A stretch of 54,058 bases of DNA from an uncultured Bacillaceae bacterium (GTDB lineage: Bacteria > Bacillota > Bacilli > Caldalkalibacillales > Caldalkalibacillaceae). A program made the position numbers and the translations under genes. The stretch lies in NCBI GenBank assembly GCA_937967685.1, contig CALBTX010000142.1, positions 1 through 54,058 on the forward strand. Direction: 5' to 3'. Shown here in pieces: positions 1-7,658 of the stretch. How positions within the stretch are numbered: the first letter of the stretch is position 1; each line of letters starts with the position of its first letter. The notes beneath the pieces were generated by a model. That model was not told the DNA's origin, did no database searches, and saw nothing but the letters and a program-made list of their open reading frames with translations.

Positions 1-2
1 GA

Positions 3-773
3 TTGCGAGAGATGGATGCGCTAGAAAAGACGGATGCGGAAAAATCAGAGGTGAAACGGATCATGTTGCACAACTGGACAAGTCGGGAAAAGAAGTTGCT
101 GGGGACGCTTTGTTTATGTTTGCTGATTGTGTTCAGCTTGCTGTTTTCCTCCTGGATGGGGACGGGGAAAGAGGAAGAAGGAAGCTTTGTGCTGAATGGA
201 CAAGAGCGATTGTCTGAACCTAGCGCTTCGTCCGAAGTCATTTTCGACGGTCAGAATGGCGGCGAGAACGGCGGCGAAAGCGGGGAGGATCTTCAGGCCA
301 ACGCTTCTGAAACAGAGGGCCAAATTTTTTTGATGGTCGATGTCAAAGGGGCGGTGGCCGCCCCGAACGTGTATACGTTTAAGGAAGGGATGCGAATCAA
401 AGATGCCATTGAGAAAGCGGGAGGCCTTGCCGAAAACGGATCGACGAAGACGTTGAACCTGGCCCAGCATTTAACAGATGGCATGGTTGTTTATGTGCCT
501 ACTGAAGAAGAGATTGAGCAGGGGATGCCACCTGTCCTGACTTCCGGGATGGAAACAGGCACGTCCACCGGAACCTCCTCTGGTAAAATTAATCTGAATA
601 CGGCTGGCAAGGCTGAGTTGGAAACGTTACCCGGCATCGGTCCCAGCCGGGCCGAAGCGATCATCCGTTACCGGGAGGACAACGGGGGCTTTGCCAACAT
701 TGACGATGTGCTCAACGTGCCGGGAATTGGGCCGAAAATTTTTGAAACCATTCGGGATGAGATTGAGATATAA
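3..773 (+). CDS. comEA: ComEA, competence DNA receptor (5' end at window edge)
   Basis: Membrane-anchored double-stranded DNA receptor of the transformation machinery. One membrane segment lies at residues 31-50, followed by an acidic, Gly/Ser-rich spacer, an SLBB-type domain at about 109-167, and a C-terminal helix-hairpin-helix DNA-binding domain at 195-256 with the two hairpins LPGIGPSRA (209-217) and VPGIGPK (239-245). This is the ComEA architecture and roughly its usual length. The first in-frame start is TTG at 3 and the first ATG is at 12; a start further upstream cannot be excluded because the window begins here and no ribosome site is visible. comEC follows two genes later, as in Bacillus, but comEB is not between them. 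Confidence 0.93.
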   Translation: MREMDALEKTDAEKSEVKRIMLHNWTSREKKLLGTLCLCLLIVFSLLFSSWMGTGKEEEGSFVLNGQERLSEPSASSEVIFDGQNGGENGGESGEDLQANASETEGQIFLMVDVKGAVAAPNVYTFKEGMRIKDAIEKAGGLAENGSTKTLNLAQHLTDGMVVYVPTEEEIEQGMPPVLTSGMETGTSTGTSSGKINLNTAGKAELETLPGIGPSRAEAIIRYREDNGGFANIDDVLNVPGIGPKIFETIRDEIEI

Positions 774-900
774 CTGCCGCTCAAATAAATGTTATCAATA
801 AGGCAGATATGGTCAATGTTCTATAAGCATTTAGATTTTCATTCTCACCGAGTTGTCTTAAGATAGATTTGAAGATAATCATAATGAACGGAGGGTCAAC

Positions 901-1317
901 ATGAGTGCTAATCCAACACAGGAAGAAATCGAACACATATTAAAAGCAGCCAAACGCATTGCTGTCGTGGGCCTGTCCAACAATCCCGAACGGACCAGTT
1001 ACCAAATTGCGCAAGCCATGCACCAGGCTGGTTATGAGATTATTCCCGTCAACCCTGTCATTGAACAGTGGTTGGGAAAGAAGGCTTATCCAAAGTTAGC
1101 TGATGTGCCGGGGAAAGTGGATATTGTCAACGTGTTTCGCAGAAGTGAGTATACCCCTGACATCGCCAAGGAAGCGGTTGAAATCGGGGCCAAAGTGTTG
1201 TGGCTGCAGCTGGGAATCGTCAATGAAGAAGCTTACCGGATTGCCAGTGAAGCGGGGATGCAGGTCGTCATGGACCGCTGTATTAAAGTGGAGCATAGCA
1301 AACTGTCTTGGTCATAG
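901..1317 (+). CDS. CoA-binding domain protein (YccU/YneT type)
   Basis: A 138-residue single-domain Rossmann-like protein of the CoA_binding_2 family. The nucleotide-binding glycine motif is seen in IAVVGLSNNPERTS near residues 20-33, and the family hallmarks IIPVNP, DIVNVFRR and LWLQLGI follow in order, with a late conserved Cys (MDRCIK). The precise biochemical role is not established for this family. The start is ATG at 901, preceded by GGAGGG at 890-895. It sits between comEA and comEC, where B. subtilis has comEB (dCMP deaminase), and the 127 bp upstream gap suggests it may have its own promoter, although I see no convincing -35/-10 pair. Confidence 0.85.
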   Translation: MSANPTQEEIEHILKAAKRIAVVGLSNNPERTSYQIAQAMHQAGYEIIPVNPVIEQWLGKKAYPKLADVPGKVDIVNVFRRSEYTPDIAKEAVEIGAKVLWLQLGIVNEEAYRIASEAGMQVVMDRCIKVEHSKLSWS

Positions 1318-1408
1318 CGCAGATAAGACATCGGGCAAGCGTGTTAGAAAAAGAGAAAATGGATATCGACAAGAGCGGCATGAAGAGCATTGAAATTAGG
1401 GGAAAACA

Positions 1409-3883
1409 ATGTTATATGTCAGTACGTATGTTGTGCTGTTATTGACTTTACAATTGTTGTCCATTTTGCAGGAAACCCCGTATGCGTGGTTATGGCTCGC
1501 TGTATGGGGTCTTCTTTTTGTCCTCCTATGGCTTTGGCGGGGGAAGCTGTCTTATCCGCAGGACCATCCGCATGTTGTTCAGCGAAGACGAATATTTTAT
1601 GCCTTTTTTGCAGGCCTATTATTCTTAATCTTCACTCATATTTATTTCCAAGCAGTGGTGGCTGATCATCGGCATTCAGAGATTGCCAGGCTGTTCGCTC
1701 ATGAAAGTGGGCTGACCGCAGAGGACGCATTGTCCATGAACGGGCGGGTTGACTCAGACGTGGTGATCGATGGCGATCGAATCCGTTTTACGTTAGAGGT
1801 GCAGGCCATCGCACAGCACAAGCTGGCCCAACCGGAAAAAGTCATTCTGACCCGTTATGCCGATGATCTGACAGAAAGGGATGCCTATCATACGCTTGTC
1901 CGGGGACAGTTGTGGTCGGGGATGGTCAGCCTCAGCAAGCCCCAACCTGCCCGAAACCCCGGCGCGTTTGATTACCGAGAGTATCTTTACCGTCAAGGGA
2001 TTCAGTGGACAGGCCAGGTGGTCAGCCCGCAGTGGAACGTTGCTGAACAGAAAACGGTGATTCAGCGCATATTGCGCGGATTGGACGACCATCGTCAACG
2101 ATGGCTGGACCAAATCGAATCGATTTTTTCGGCAAAGACCGCTCCGATTGTCCAAGCGATGATCATCGGTTACAGAGACGGGATTCAAGCTGAATTGATG
2201 ACAATGTATCAAGATTTGGGGATCATCCATCTTCTGGCCATTTCAGGTTTGCATATCGGGGTCATTTTGGGGACGTTGTATGTGCTGCTCGGCTGGCTTC
2301 CGATCACCCGGGAAAGAAAATATACCATCATGTTCTGTTTCATACCGGTGTACATTTATTTGTGCGGAGCGCCCGTCTCGGTCGTCCGAGCCGGTTTGAT
2401 GGCCATGGTTGTTTTGCTCACGTTAAGGTTGGGGCGAAGCAAACAGGCCTTGCACGGTCTATATTTCGTGTATGTGTTGACGTTAGTGATTGACCCTTAC
2501 CAGTTGTATCATGTCGGTTATCAATTGTCGTTCGGAGTGACTTTTGCCCTGATCGCCATCTACCCTGCCGTGCGCAAATCGTTGGCCATGTTTCCCGAAC
2601 GCGTGCAATCTGTCGTTGGCGTGGCCCTCGTCGCTGAATTGGCCTCGTTACCGTTCATTGTTTATCATTTTTATCAGTTTTCGCCATTATCTTTATTGCT
2701 GAACATTGTGCTTGTTCCGCTGTATGCGGCCTTTTATATACCCGCCGCTTTTTTAATCACTTTGGTCAGCTTTATCCTTCCCGAAATCGTGCCGTTATGG
2801 GCGGCGATTTACGAAAACAGTTTACAATGGATTCATGATCGTTTGGCCGATGTGCACCAATGGATATGGGCCACGCTGCATGTGGGCTTTCCCGGGTTAT
2901 GGTGGTTTGGTTTATATATGCTCGTTTTGTTCCTGTGGATTTGGTTTGTCGAGAAAAACAGTAAGAAAGCCTGGCTTTGCCTCGGGTGCCTGCCTTTCGT
3001 GCTGGCTTTGCCGCTGGTGCTTCCTTATCTGGATCAGCGGGCACACATGATGATGCTTGATGTCGGCCAAGCGGAAGCCATCGTCATCGAACTCCCGCAT
3101 CGGGAAGAGGTGCTGCTCATTGATGTCGGGGATCGGCTTCGTTTCCCGGAAGAAGAGTGGCGCATTGGCCAAAATACATTTGAGGCGGGACAAGATGTGA
3201 TTCTTCCATATTTACGCTACCGGGGCATTCGGCAGATTGACAAAGTGATCTTTAGTCACGGGCATTACGACCATACGGCAGGCCTGGCAAGTTTGTTGGG
3301 CAGAATAAAGATTGACAGCGTCTGGAGAAGCCCGGTCACACCGCAAACCGATCATGAGGCCCGGTTAATAGCGCATATTCAAGCCCACGGCATTCCTGTA
3401 TATACATTGGGGAAAGATGATCAGTGGCAAACGCAAACCGCTCATTTTCGTGTCCTTTTCCCCGAGCGCAGAGATGAAGAGGACAGGCATGTCGCGCAAG
3501 TTCATGATGTCAATCTTGTTTTGTGGAATCAAATTTATGAAACGTCGTTTTTATGGACCGGAGATGTCGAGGCCAAAGGAGAACAGCAGATGCTTGAGGA
3601 CTATCCACTGCTAGAGGCAGATGTGTTGAAAGTTGCCCATCACGGCAGCAATACTTCCACCACCCAGCCGTGGTTGGCCCGCATTCAGCCCCAAGCTGCA
3701 CTGATATCAGTGGGGGAGAACAACATGTATCGTCATCCGCACCGTGAGGTGACGAACCGATTGCATGAGGCAGGCGTCACTGTTTTTCGCACGGATATAC
3801 ACGGAGGGATTCGTGTCACCGTTTCGCCCGAACGGGTTGTCATTCGGCCAACTTTACAAGCAGAAGGAGAACAGATACAATGA
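1409..3883 (+). CDS. comEC: ComEC/Rec2, DNA uptake channel
   Basis: Polytopic channel that carries single-stranded DNA across the membrane during transformation. 824 residues, full family length. Two N-terminal membrane helices are followed by the extracellular DUF4131/OB-like part (about 60-215), the central Competence domain with many helices (about 230-530, including the ISGLHIG signature), and a C-terminal metallo-beta-lactamase-like domain with HGHYDH at 617-622 and a later VAHHGSNTS motif, which would suit a nuclease role. Start ATG 1409 follows AGGGGAA. The stop overlaps a possible short ORF (TGA/ATG overlap at 3880-3883). Confidence 0.96.
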   Translation: MLYVSTYVVLLLTLQLLSILQETPYAWLWLAVWGLLFVLLWLWRGKLSYPQDHPHVVQRRRIFYAFFAGLLFLIFTHIYFQAVVADHRHSEIARLFAHESGLTAEDALSMNGRVDSDVVIDGDRIRFTLEVQAIAQHKLAQPEKVILTRYADDLTERDAYHTLVRGQLWSGMVSLSKPQPARNPGAFDYREYLYRQGIQWTGQVVSPQWNVAEQKTVIQRILRGLDDHRQRWLDQIESIFSAKTAPIVQAMIIGYRDGIQAELMTMYQDLGIIHLLAISGLHIGVILGTLYVLLGWLPITRERKYTIMFCFIPVYIYLCGAPVSVVRAGLMAMVVLLTLRLGRSKQALHGLYFVYVLTLVIDPYQLYHVGYQLSFGVTFALIAIYPAVRKSLAMFPERVQSVVGVALVAELASLPFIVYHFYQFSPLSLLLNIVLVPLYAAFYIPAAFLITLVSFILPEIVPLWAAIYENSLQWIHDRLADVHQWIWATLHVGFPGLWWFGLYMLVLFLWIWFVEKNSKKAWLCLGCLPFVLALPLVLPYLDQRAHMMMLDVGQAEAIVIELPHREEVLLIDVGDRLRFPEEEWRIGQNTFEAGQDVILPYLRYRGIRQIDKVIFSHGHYDHTAGLASLLGRIKIDSVWRSPVTPQTDHEARLIAHIQAHGIPVYTLGKDDQWQTQTAHFRVLFPERRDEEDRHVAQVHDVNLVLWNQIYETSFLWTGDVEAKGEQQMLEDYPLLEADVLKVAHHGSNTSTTQPWLARIQPQAALISVGENNMYRHPHREVTNRLHEAGVTVFRTDIHGGIRVTVSPERVVIRPTLQAEGEQIQ

Positions 3884-3999
3884 ATGTGCCCTCTCGGGCA
3901 ATAAAGAAACGGCAGAAAATGAAAAAGGAAAAAATCCTATTCAAACTGAACAGGATTCTGGACAGGCATGGTCTGAAGCTGGATGACCTTCACTGCTGA
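3880..3999 (+). CDS. possible 39-residue basic ORF overlapping the comEC stop
   Basis: ATG at 3880 overlaps the comEC stop codon and follows a fair ribosome site (GAAGGAGA, 3863-3870). The predicted peptide is short and Lys/Arg-rich in its first half (AIKKRQKMKKEK), and ends at TGA 3997-3999. I do not recognise it. Against it: the opposite strand of 3921-3957 forms a good terminator for yqzM, which alone could explain the sequence. Treat as a candidate only. Confidence 0.22.
   Translation: MNVPSRAIKKRQKMKKEKILFKLNRILDRHGLKLDDLHC
3921..3957 (-). terminator. intrinsic terminator of yqzM
   Basis: Read on the minus strand: AATCCT-g-TTCA-gtt-TGAA-t-AGGATT followed by a run of T. The stem has ten pairs with one internal mismatch. 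It lies 53 bp beyond the yqzM stop. On the plus strand the hairpin is not followed by T, so it should act mainly for the minus strand. Confidence 0.7.
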
Positions 4000-4009
4000 T
4001 GATCTTCCA

Positions 4010-4183
4010 TTATGTACGGCTGCCGATGATTTCAAAAATGATAAAGATAATAAAAACCGTCATGAAAAAACCGAAGCTGACGATAAATCCGACGCCTGAA
4101 TCGATCAGATCATTTCTTTTATCATGGGGTTCTTCAAATTCATTACTTCTGGTGATTTGCTCATTCTGATTCTCAGTCATCAT
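4010..4183 (-). CDS. yqzM: YqzM-like small membrane protein
   Basis: 57-residue protein with a charged N-terminal half and one C-terminal membrane helix (about residues 32-53: GFIVSFGFFMTVFIIFIIF). The segment KRNDLIDSGVGFIVSFGFF is the signature I recall for the YqzM family, found at this same place, opposite in strand to comEC and holA, in B. subtilis. Function unknown. The start ATG at 4183 is placed by AGGAGG at 4190-4195 (complement), so the longer frame reaching 4249 is not needed. Confidence 0.8.
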   Translation of the reverse strand: MMTENQNEQITRSNEFEEPHDKRNDLIDSGVGFIVSFGFFMTVFIIFIIFEIIGSRT

Positions 4184-4265
4184 ATTCAACCTCCTGTTAC
4201 ATCCCTTAGTATAAAAGAAATGAAGAAAAAAATCCACGTTTGCCTTCATTTATTTTAGACATTTT

Positions 4266-4292
4266 TGCAACAAATTCGTTTCGTCATCCGTC
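4266..4292 (+). promoter_or_regulatory. candidate ECF-type (autoregulated) promoter
   Basis: TGCAAC (4266-4271) and CGTC (4289-4292) are separated by 17 bp. This resembles the TGAAAC-N16/17-CGTA/CGTC pattern of Bacillus ECF sigma factors, which commonly drive their own operons. The ECF sigma gene starts 32 bp downstream. Assignment is by pattern only. Confidence 0.42.
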
Positions 4293-4323
4293 AGAGGATG
4301 ATGAGGGGAGAGGAGGAAGTTTG

Positions 4324-4884
4324 GTGCAGGAGACGGAATTGCTGGCGGCCGCCAAGTCAGGTGACCGTGAAGCACTCAGGCAATTGTTACGCCAACTGGA
4401 ATCTCCTTTATACCGCACGGCTTATTATATGTTGGGCCATGAGCAGGATGCCTTGGATGCTACTCAGGAGGCCATGTTGAAAATATACAAAAACATTCAC
4501 CGTTATGAGCAACAGGCAAAATTGTTGACGTGGGCGCAGCGTATTGTCACAAATGTCTGTATTGATCATCTGCGTAAAAAGAAAGAAACGGTCTCCGTGG
4601 ATGAGCATGAGCATTTGCTCGCCCACTCCCCTCGACCTGCAGTGGAGGAAACGGTGGAAAGAAAATGGGTTGCCGAAGATGTGCGCCAGGCGATCATCCG
4701 ACTCCCCGATCATTTGCGACAAGTGATTGTTTTACGTTATATACAAGATTTGCGCTACCGGGAAATTGCGGATATCACTGCCTTGCCGCTAAATACCGTG
4801 AAATCTCACCTGTTTAGAGCGAGACAACAATTGCAAAAAATGCTTCAAGACGAACTGAAAGGTGGTGGACGAGATGACATGTGA
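4324..4884 (+). CDS. ECF-family RNA polymerase sigma factor
   Basis: About 186-residue sigma-70 factor of the extracytoplasmic-function class. Region 2 covers about residues 20-90 (DATQEAMLKIYKNI core-binding helix, then TWAQRIVTNVCIDHLRKKK), and region 4 covers about 120-178 (LRQVIVLRYIQDLRYREIA and the recognition helix LPLNTVKSHLFRARQQL). There are no regions 1 or 3. Start choice: AGGAGG at 4311-4316 favours GTG 4324 (7-nt spacing); TTG 4321 is three bases earlier. The next gene overlaps by 11 bp and is its putative zinc-binding anti-sigma factor. This pair is absent from this locus in B. subtilis; which stress it senses cannot be read from the sequence. Confidence 0.9.
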   Translation: MQETELLAAAKSGDREALRQLLRQLESPLYRTAYYMLGHEQDALDATQEAMLKIYKNIHRYEQQAKLLTWAQRIVTNVCIDHLRKKKETVSVDEHEHLLAHSPRPAVEETVERKWVAEDVRQAIIRLPDHLRQVIVLRYIQDLRYREIADITALPLNTVKSHLFRARQQLQKMLQDELKGGGRDDM

Positions 4885-5848
4885 GGAAGTTCTCCCGTTA
4901 ATGCATCGGGAAGTGGACGGAGACCTCGCCCCAGATGAGCGGAAAATATTGTTTCATCACCTCTCTGCCTGTTTGACATGTCAAACAGAGTTTCAACGTT
5001 TGCAAGAGTTATCCCGTCAACTTGAATCGCTGCCCCAAGTTGAACCTCCGAAAAGTGTCGTCGAGCAAATGGTGAACACGGTCGGAAACGACGGGGCGGG
5101 GACGGACGATGTGGACCGTGTTCGTCCACAGCGGAAGAGCAGACGGTATTGGTGGTATTCGGGTTTGGCAACGGCTGCCGTCTTCTTGCTCATTGTCTGG
5201 CTGAACAATGATGTCGGTCCGGACTTGACACATTCAACTGATGAGCAAATTGTCCAGCAGACGATGGAAGAATCTGCTGAGGATGCGAACGCGTATTCTG
5301 CAGGAGAAGCAGATGATGCGCAAAGGTCCTCCGAGGACGGTGCAGTATCGTCCTTGACTGAATACGAACGACCATTTGAAGAACAGGAGAGCTTTGAGCA
5401 AGCGAACGCCGCTTCAACACAGGTTGAACATCATTCTCCGGTCGGTCCTTTACAGGAGAAAGAAGAATATCTTTCGCCTGACTCGACTTATGCCGCTTAT
5501 ATCGGCGTGGAGAACGAGGATATACGCATTGACCAAGAAGACCAGCCCCATTTCTTATGGGTCAATCCTCACGGTCCATCTTGGCAAGTGGAGTGGCTGG
5601 AGTGGGTGACGAATGATGAATTGTATGTCGTCTTGCTTCATCCAGAGCATGAAATGCGTCTGGAGAACGAAAGGGAACATTGGCTGATTGATGCGAGCGA
5701 ACGGGACGTGCAACAATTGGATGGACCCCATCCGCAAAGCACACAGGATGTCCAGACGGAGACCGGGGAAGAGGATGTGCAGGATGTGCAGGATGTGCAG
5801 GATGTGCAGCCGGATACCGGGGAGGATGTCCAAAACGGATCAGGATAG
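4874..5848 (+). CDS. membrane anti-sigma factor with zinc-finger domain and long outer domain
   Basis: Putative partner and inhibitor of the upstream ECF sigma factor. The N-terminal zinc anti-sigma domain (about 1-50) carries the H29-x3-C33-x2-C36 motif, plus C3. A single membrane helix at about 92-110 (WWYSGLATAAVFLLIVW) separates it from an acidic extracytoplasmic part of about 210 residues. A folded patch at about 195-285 (LSPDSTYAAYIG, then EWVTNDELYVVLL) looks like a beta-propeller-type or DUF4652-like repeat. The tail is low complexity with DVQ repeats. ATG 4874 is chosen over GTG 4862 because the AAAGGTGG ribosome site lies between them. Regulated proteolysis would be the usual release mechanism; inferred only. 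Confidence 0.82.
   Translation: MTCEEVLPLMHREVDGDLAPDERKILFHHLSACLTCQTEFQRLQELSRQLESLPQVEPPKSVVEQMVNTVGNDGAGTDDVDRVRPQRKSRRYWWYSGLATAAVFLLIVWLNNDVGPDLTHSTDEQIVQQTMEESAEDANAYSAGEADDAQRSSEDGAVSSLTEYERPFEEQESFEQANAASTQVEHHSPVGPLQEKEEYLSPDSTYAAYIGVENEDIRIDQEDQPHFLWVNPHGPSWQVEWLEWVTNDELYVVLLHPEHEMRLENEREHWLIDASERDVQQLDGPHPQSTQDVQTETGEEDVQDVQDVQDVQPDTGEDVQNGSG
5774..5809 (+). repeat. 9-bp in-frame microsatellite (GATGTGCAG x4)
   Basis: Four perfect, head-to-tail copies of GATGTGCAG inside the anti-sigma gene encode (Asp-Val-Gln)4 close to the C-terminus. Imperfect copies (GATGTCCAG, GATGTCCAA) flank it. Slippage here would change tail length without breaking the frame. Confidence 0.95.
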
Positions 5849-5886
5849 AGAATGAATGCGAAGAGTACAAGAAGGGAAAAAGGGGA

Positions 5887-6936
5887 ATGGATTTTCACCA
5901 AGTGAAAAAGAAGATTCAGCAAGGGGAAATCGCACCGGTATATGTTTTTTACGGGGAAGAAAAGTTGCAGATTGAGGACGTCTTAAACGAGATAAGAAGA
6001 CAAGCGTTGTCCGAAGATACGCTTGATTTTAATTATGAAAGATTCGATTTGCGGGAGCAGCCCATTCAGGCGGCTGTTGAAGCGGCTGAAACTTATCCTT
6101 TTCTGGGTGAAAAGAGAATGGTTGTCGCTGCCCCGGCTGATTTTTTGACGGCTGCCAAATATAAATCAGCGGTTGAACACGACTTGACGAGCTTGGAACA
6201 ATTCATTCAAAACCCTGTGCCTTATGCCGTGTTTGTTTTACTGAGTGACGGGGCCAAATTGGATGAACGCAAAAAAATAGTCAAACTGCTCAAGAAACAT
6301 GCGGTCGTTGTTTCCAGCTCACCATTGAAAGAAGAGCAGCTCATTCCTTGGATTCGGGAGCAGGCCGGCGCTCAGGGGGTTGAGATCGAAGAAGAAGCGA
6401 TCGGTTTGCTGTTGCAATTTGTCGGAACGAATATGCGCATGCTTGATGGAGAAATACGCAAGATGGCTCAATTCGTCGGCCAAAATAGGCAGATCAATGT
6501 GCAAGTGGTGCTGGAAATGGTTTCCAAGACGGTGGAACACAACGTGTTTAAGTTAGTCGATCAGGCCGCCCAGCTTAAGATGGATCAAGCGTTTGAAACG
6601 TTGTACGAGCTGCTCAAACGCAATGAGGAACCCATCAAAATCTTGTTTCTGCTCGCCAGGCAGTTCCGGCTCATCTACAGAGCCAAGCTATTAAGTAAGC
6701 AAGGATACTCAAGGAAACAGCTGAGTCAAATATTGAAAGTTCATCCTTACGTATGTCAATTGGCGGTGCAGCAAGGCAGGAATTTTTCTGAAGATCAGCT
6801 CGCCCGTTTCTTGAATCTGTTAGCTGAATTGGATTACGAGATCAAAACGGGTCAAATGGAAAAAAAGCTCGCTTTGGAAATGTTTCTTTTGCGTTTAGGT
6901 CGACAGAAAACGACCCGCACAGAAAAGCAGGGATAG
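5887..6936 (+). CDS. holA: HolA, DNA polymerase III delta subunit
   Basis: Delta subunit of the clamp loader, which opens the beta sliding clamp. 349 residues, normal length. The N-terminal domain shows the family features VYVFYGEEKLQIEDVL, then FLGEKRMVVA, and the middle and C-terminal helical domains follow (NEEPIKILFLLARQFRLIYRAK). Like other delta subunits it lacks a clear Walker A motif. ATG 5887 follows AAGGGGA. The gene ends at a strong hairpin shared with convergent rpsT. Confidence 0.96.
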   Translation: MDFHQVKKKIQQGEIAPVYVFYGEEKLQIEDVLNEIRRQALSEDTLDFNYERFDLREQPIQAAVEAAETYPFLGEKRMVVAAPADFLTAAKYKSAVEHDLTSLEQFIQNPVPYAVFVLLSDGAKLDERKKIVKLLKKHAVVVSSSPLKEEQLIPWIREQAGAQGVEIEEEAIGLLLQFVGTNMRMLDGEIRKMAQFVGQNRQINVQVVLEMVSKTVEHNVFKLVDQAAQLKMDQAFETLYELLKRNEEPIKILFLLARQFRLIYRAKLLSKQGYSRKQLSQILKVHPYVCQLAVQQGRNFSEDQLARFLNLLAELDYEIKTGQMEKKLALEMFLLRLGRQKTTRTEKQG

Positions 6937-6960
6937 TCCGTCGGACAATCCCTGCTTTAT
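6927..6960. terminator. bidirectional terminator, holA / rpsT
   Basis: GCAGGGAT (6927-6934) pairs with ATCCCTGC (6948-6955), with a further inner GTCCG/CGGAC stem. TTTAT follows on the plus strand and TTTTCT on the minus strand, so it can end both convergent transcripts. The 5' arm begins inside the last codons of holA. Confidence 0.85.
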
Positions 6961-6988
6961 ATATTGAGCGCGATCTCTTTCAAAATAC

Positions 6989-7033
6989 GGTTAACACGAC
7001 TATGTTTAACAGACATATGTTTAACACGACCTC
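6989..7033. repeat. 15-bp tandem repeat, three copies
   Basis: Three contiguous 15-bp units, 6989-7003, 7004-7018 and 7019-7033, share the core GTTTAACACGACTAT with a few changes. It lies downstream of rpsT and beyond the holA terminator, in non-coding DNA. Confidence 0.85.
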
Positions 7034-7061
7034 ATTCAAAAAGCTTTGTCAATCAGTCATG

Positions 7062-7098
7062 TTAAGTATCGTGCGGTGCTTAACATATCGCGCGGTGC
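7062..7098. repeat. 18/19-bp tandem duplication
   Basis: Copy 1 at 7062-7079 (TTAAGTATCGTGCGGTGC) is followed directly by copy 2 at 7080-7098 (TTAACATATCGCGCGGTGC). It lies just beyond the rpsT stop and would be in the 3' untranslated part of its transcript. Confidence 0.8.
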
Positions 7099-7104
7099 TT
7101 ACAC

Positions 7105-7383
7105 TTATGAAGCCGAAGTGTTTTCGAGTTTGTGCAATGCTTTCATTAAAAGGGATTTTTTGCGAGCAGCGGCATTTTTATGGATCACGCCTTTTGTTGC
7201 AGCGCGGTCTAAACGTTTCGTGGCCTCAGAAAGAGCTTTTCTGGCGCCTTCAAGGTCTTTTTGTTCGACGAGCTTTTCAAACTTTTTCACATGGGTTCGC
7301 AAGGCGGATTTTTGAGACGCATTGCGCAGCCTTCTTTTTTCATTTTGTCTGATACGTTTTTGAGCGGATTTAATATTGGCCAT
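7105..7383 (-). CDS. rpsT: 30S ribosomal protein S20
   Basis: 92-residue basic protein that binds 16S rRNA in the body of the small subunit. It starts with the family signature MANIKSAQKRIRQNEKRR and continues with a Lys/Arg-rich helical body ending HKLENTSAS. Two consecutive ATG codons (7386 and 7383) follow the ribosome site AAGGAGGTG (complement of 7391-7399); the second gives the conserved MANIKSA start. It is convergent with holA, as in Bacillus, and is a single-gene transcript with its own promoter. Confidence 0.97.
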   Translation of the reverse strand: MANIKSAQKRIRQNEKRRLRNASQKSALRTHVKKFEKLVEQKDLEGARKALSEATKRLDRAATKGVIHKNAAARKKSLLMKALHKLENTSAS

Positions 7384-7438
7384 CATCTTTCACCTCCTTG
7401 AAACGACGGATCAACCGTTCCAAAAATCAACATCACAA

Positions 7439-7467
7439 ATTATACCGTTAAATGTACGTCAATGCAA
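7439..7467 (-). promoter_or_regulatory. sigma-A promoter of rpsT
   Basis: On the minus strand: TTGCAT (7462-7467), 17 bp spacer, TATAAT (7439-7444). The -10 box is perfect. It lies 52 bp upstream of the rpsT start codon. Confidence 0.75.
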
Positions 7468-7658
7468 TATACAATCGGACAATCGGATAATCGGGACGAT
7501 CGAGGGACAACCTCATCCAGGCCTGCCCATGCCGAAAGCATAATTTTTTGTTTGGCAGCAACACTAAGAATGGCAAACAGTGTTGAAATTTTTGGGCGGC
7601 ATGTGCTCTGCCGCTTCAGACCATCAACCTTCATTCAATCAAATGCGAGGTGTTCAAT

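Noticed and set aside
1103..1665. plus-strand ORFs in other frames over the CoA-binding gene and the start of comEC
   Set aside because: Out-of-frame with two well-supported genes and without homology.
7500..7646. sigma-G promoter for gpr
   Set aside because: CATAATT (7539-7545) resembles a forespore -10 box but no matching -35 lies at the right distance.
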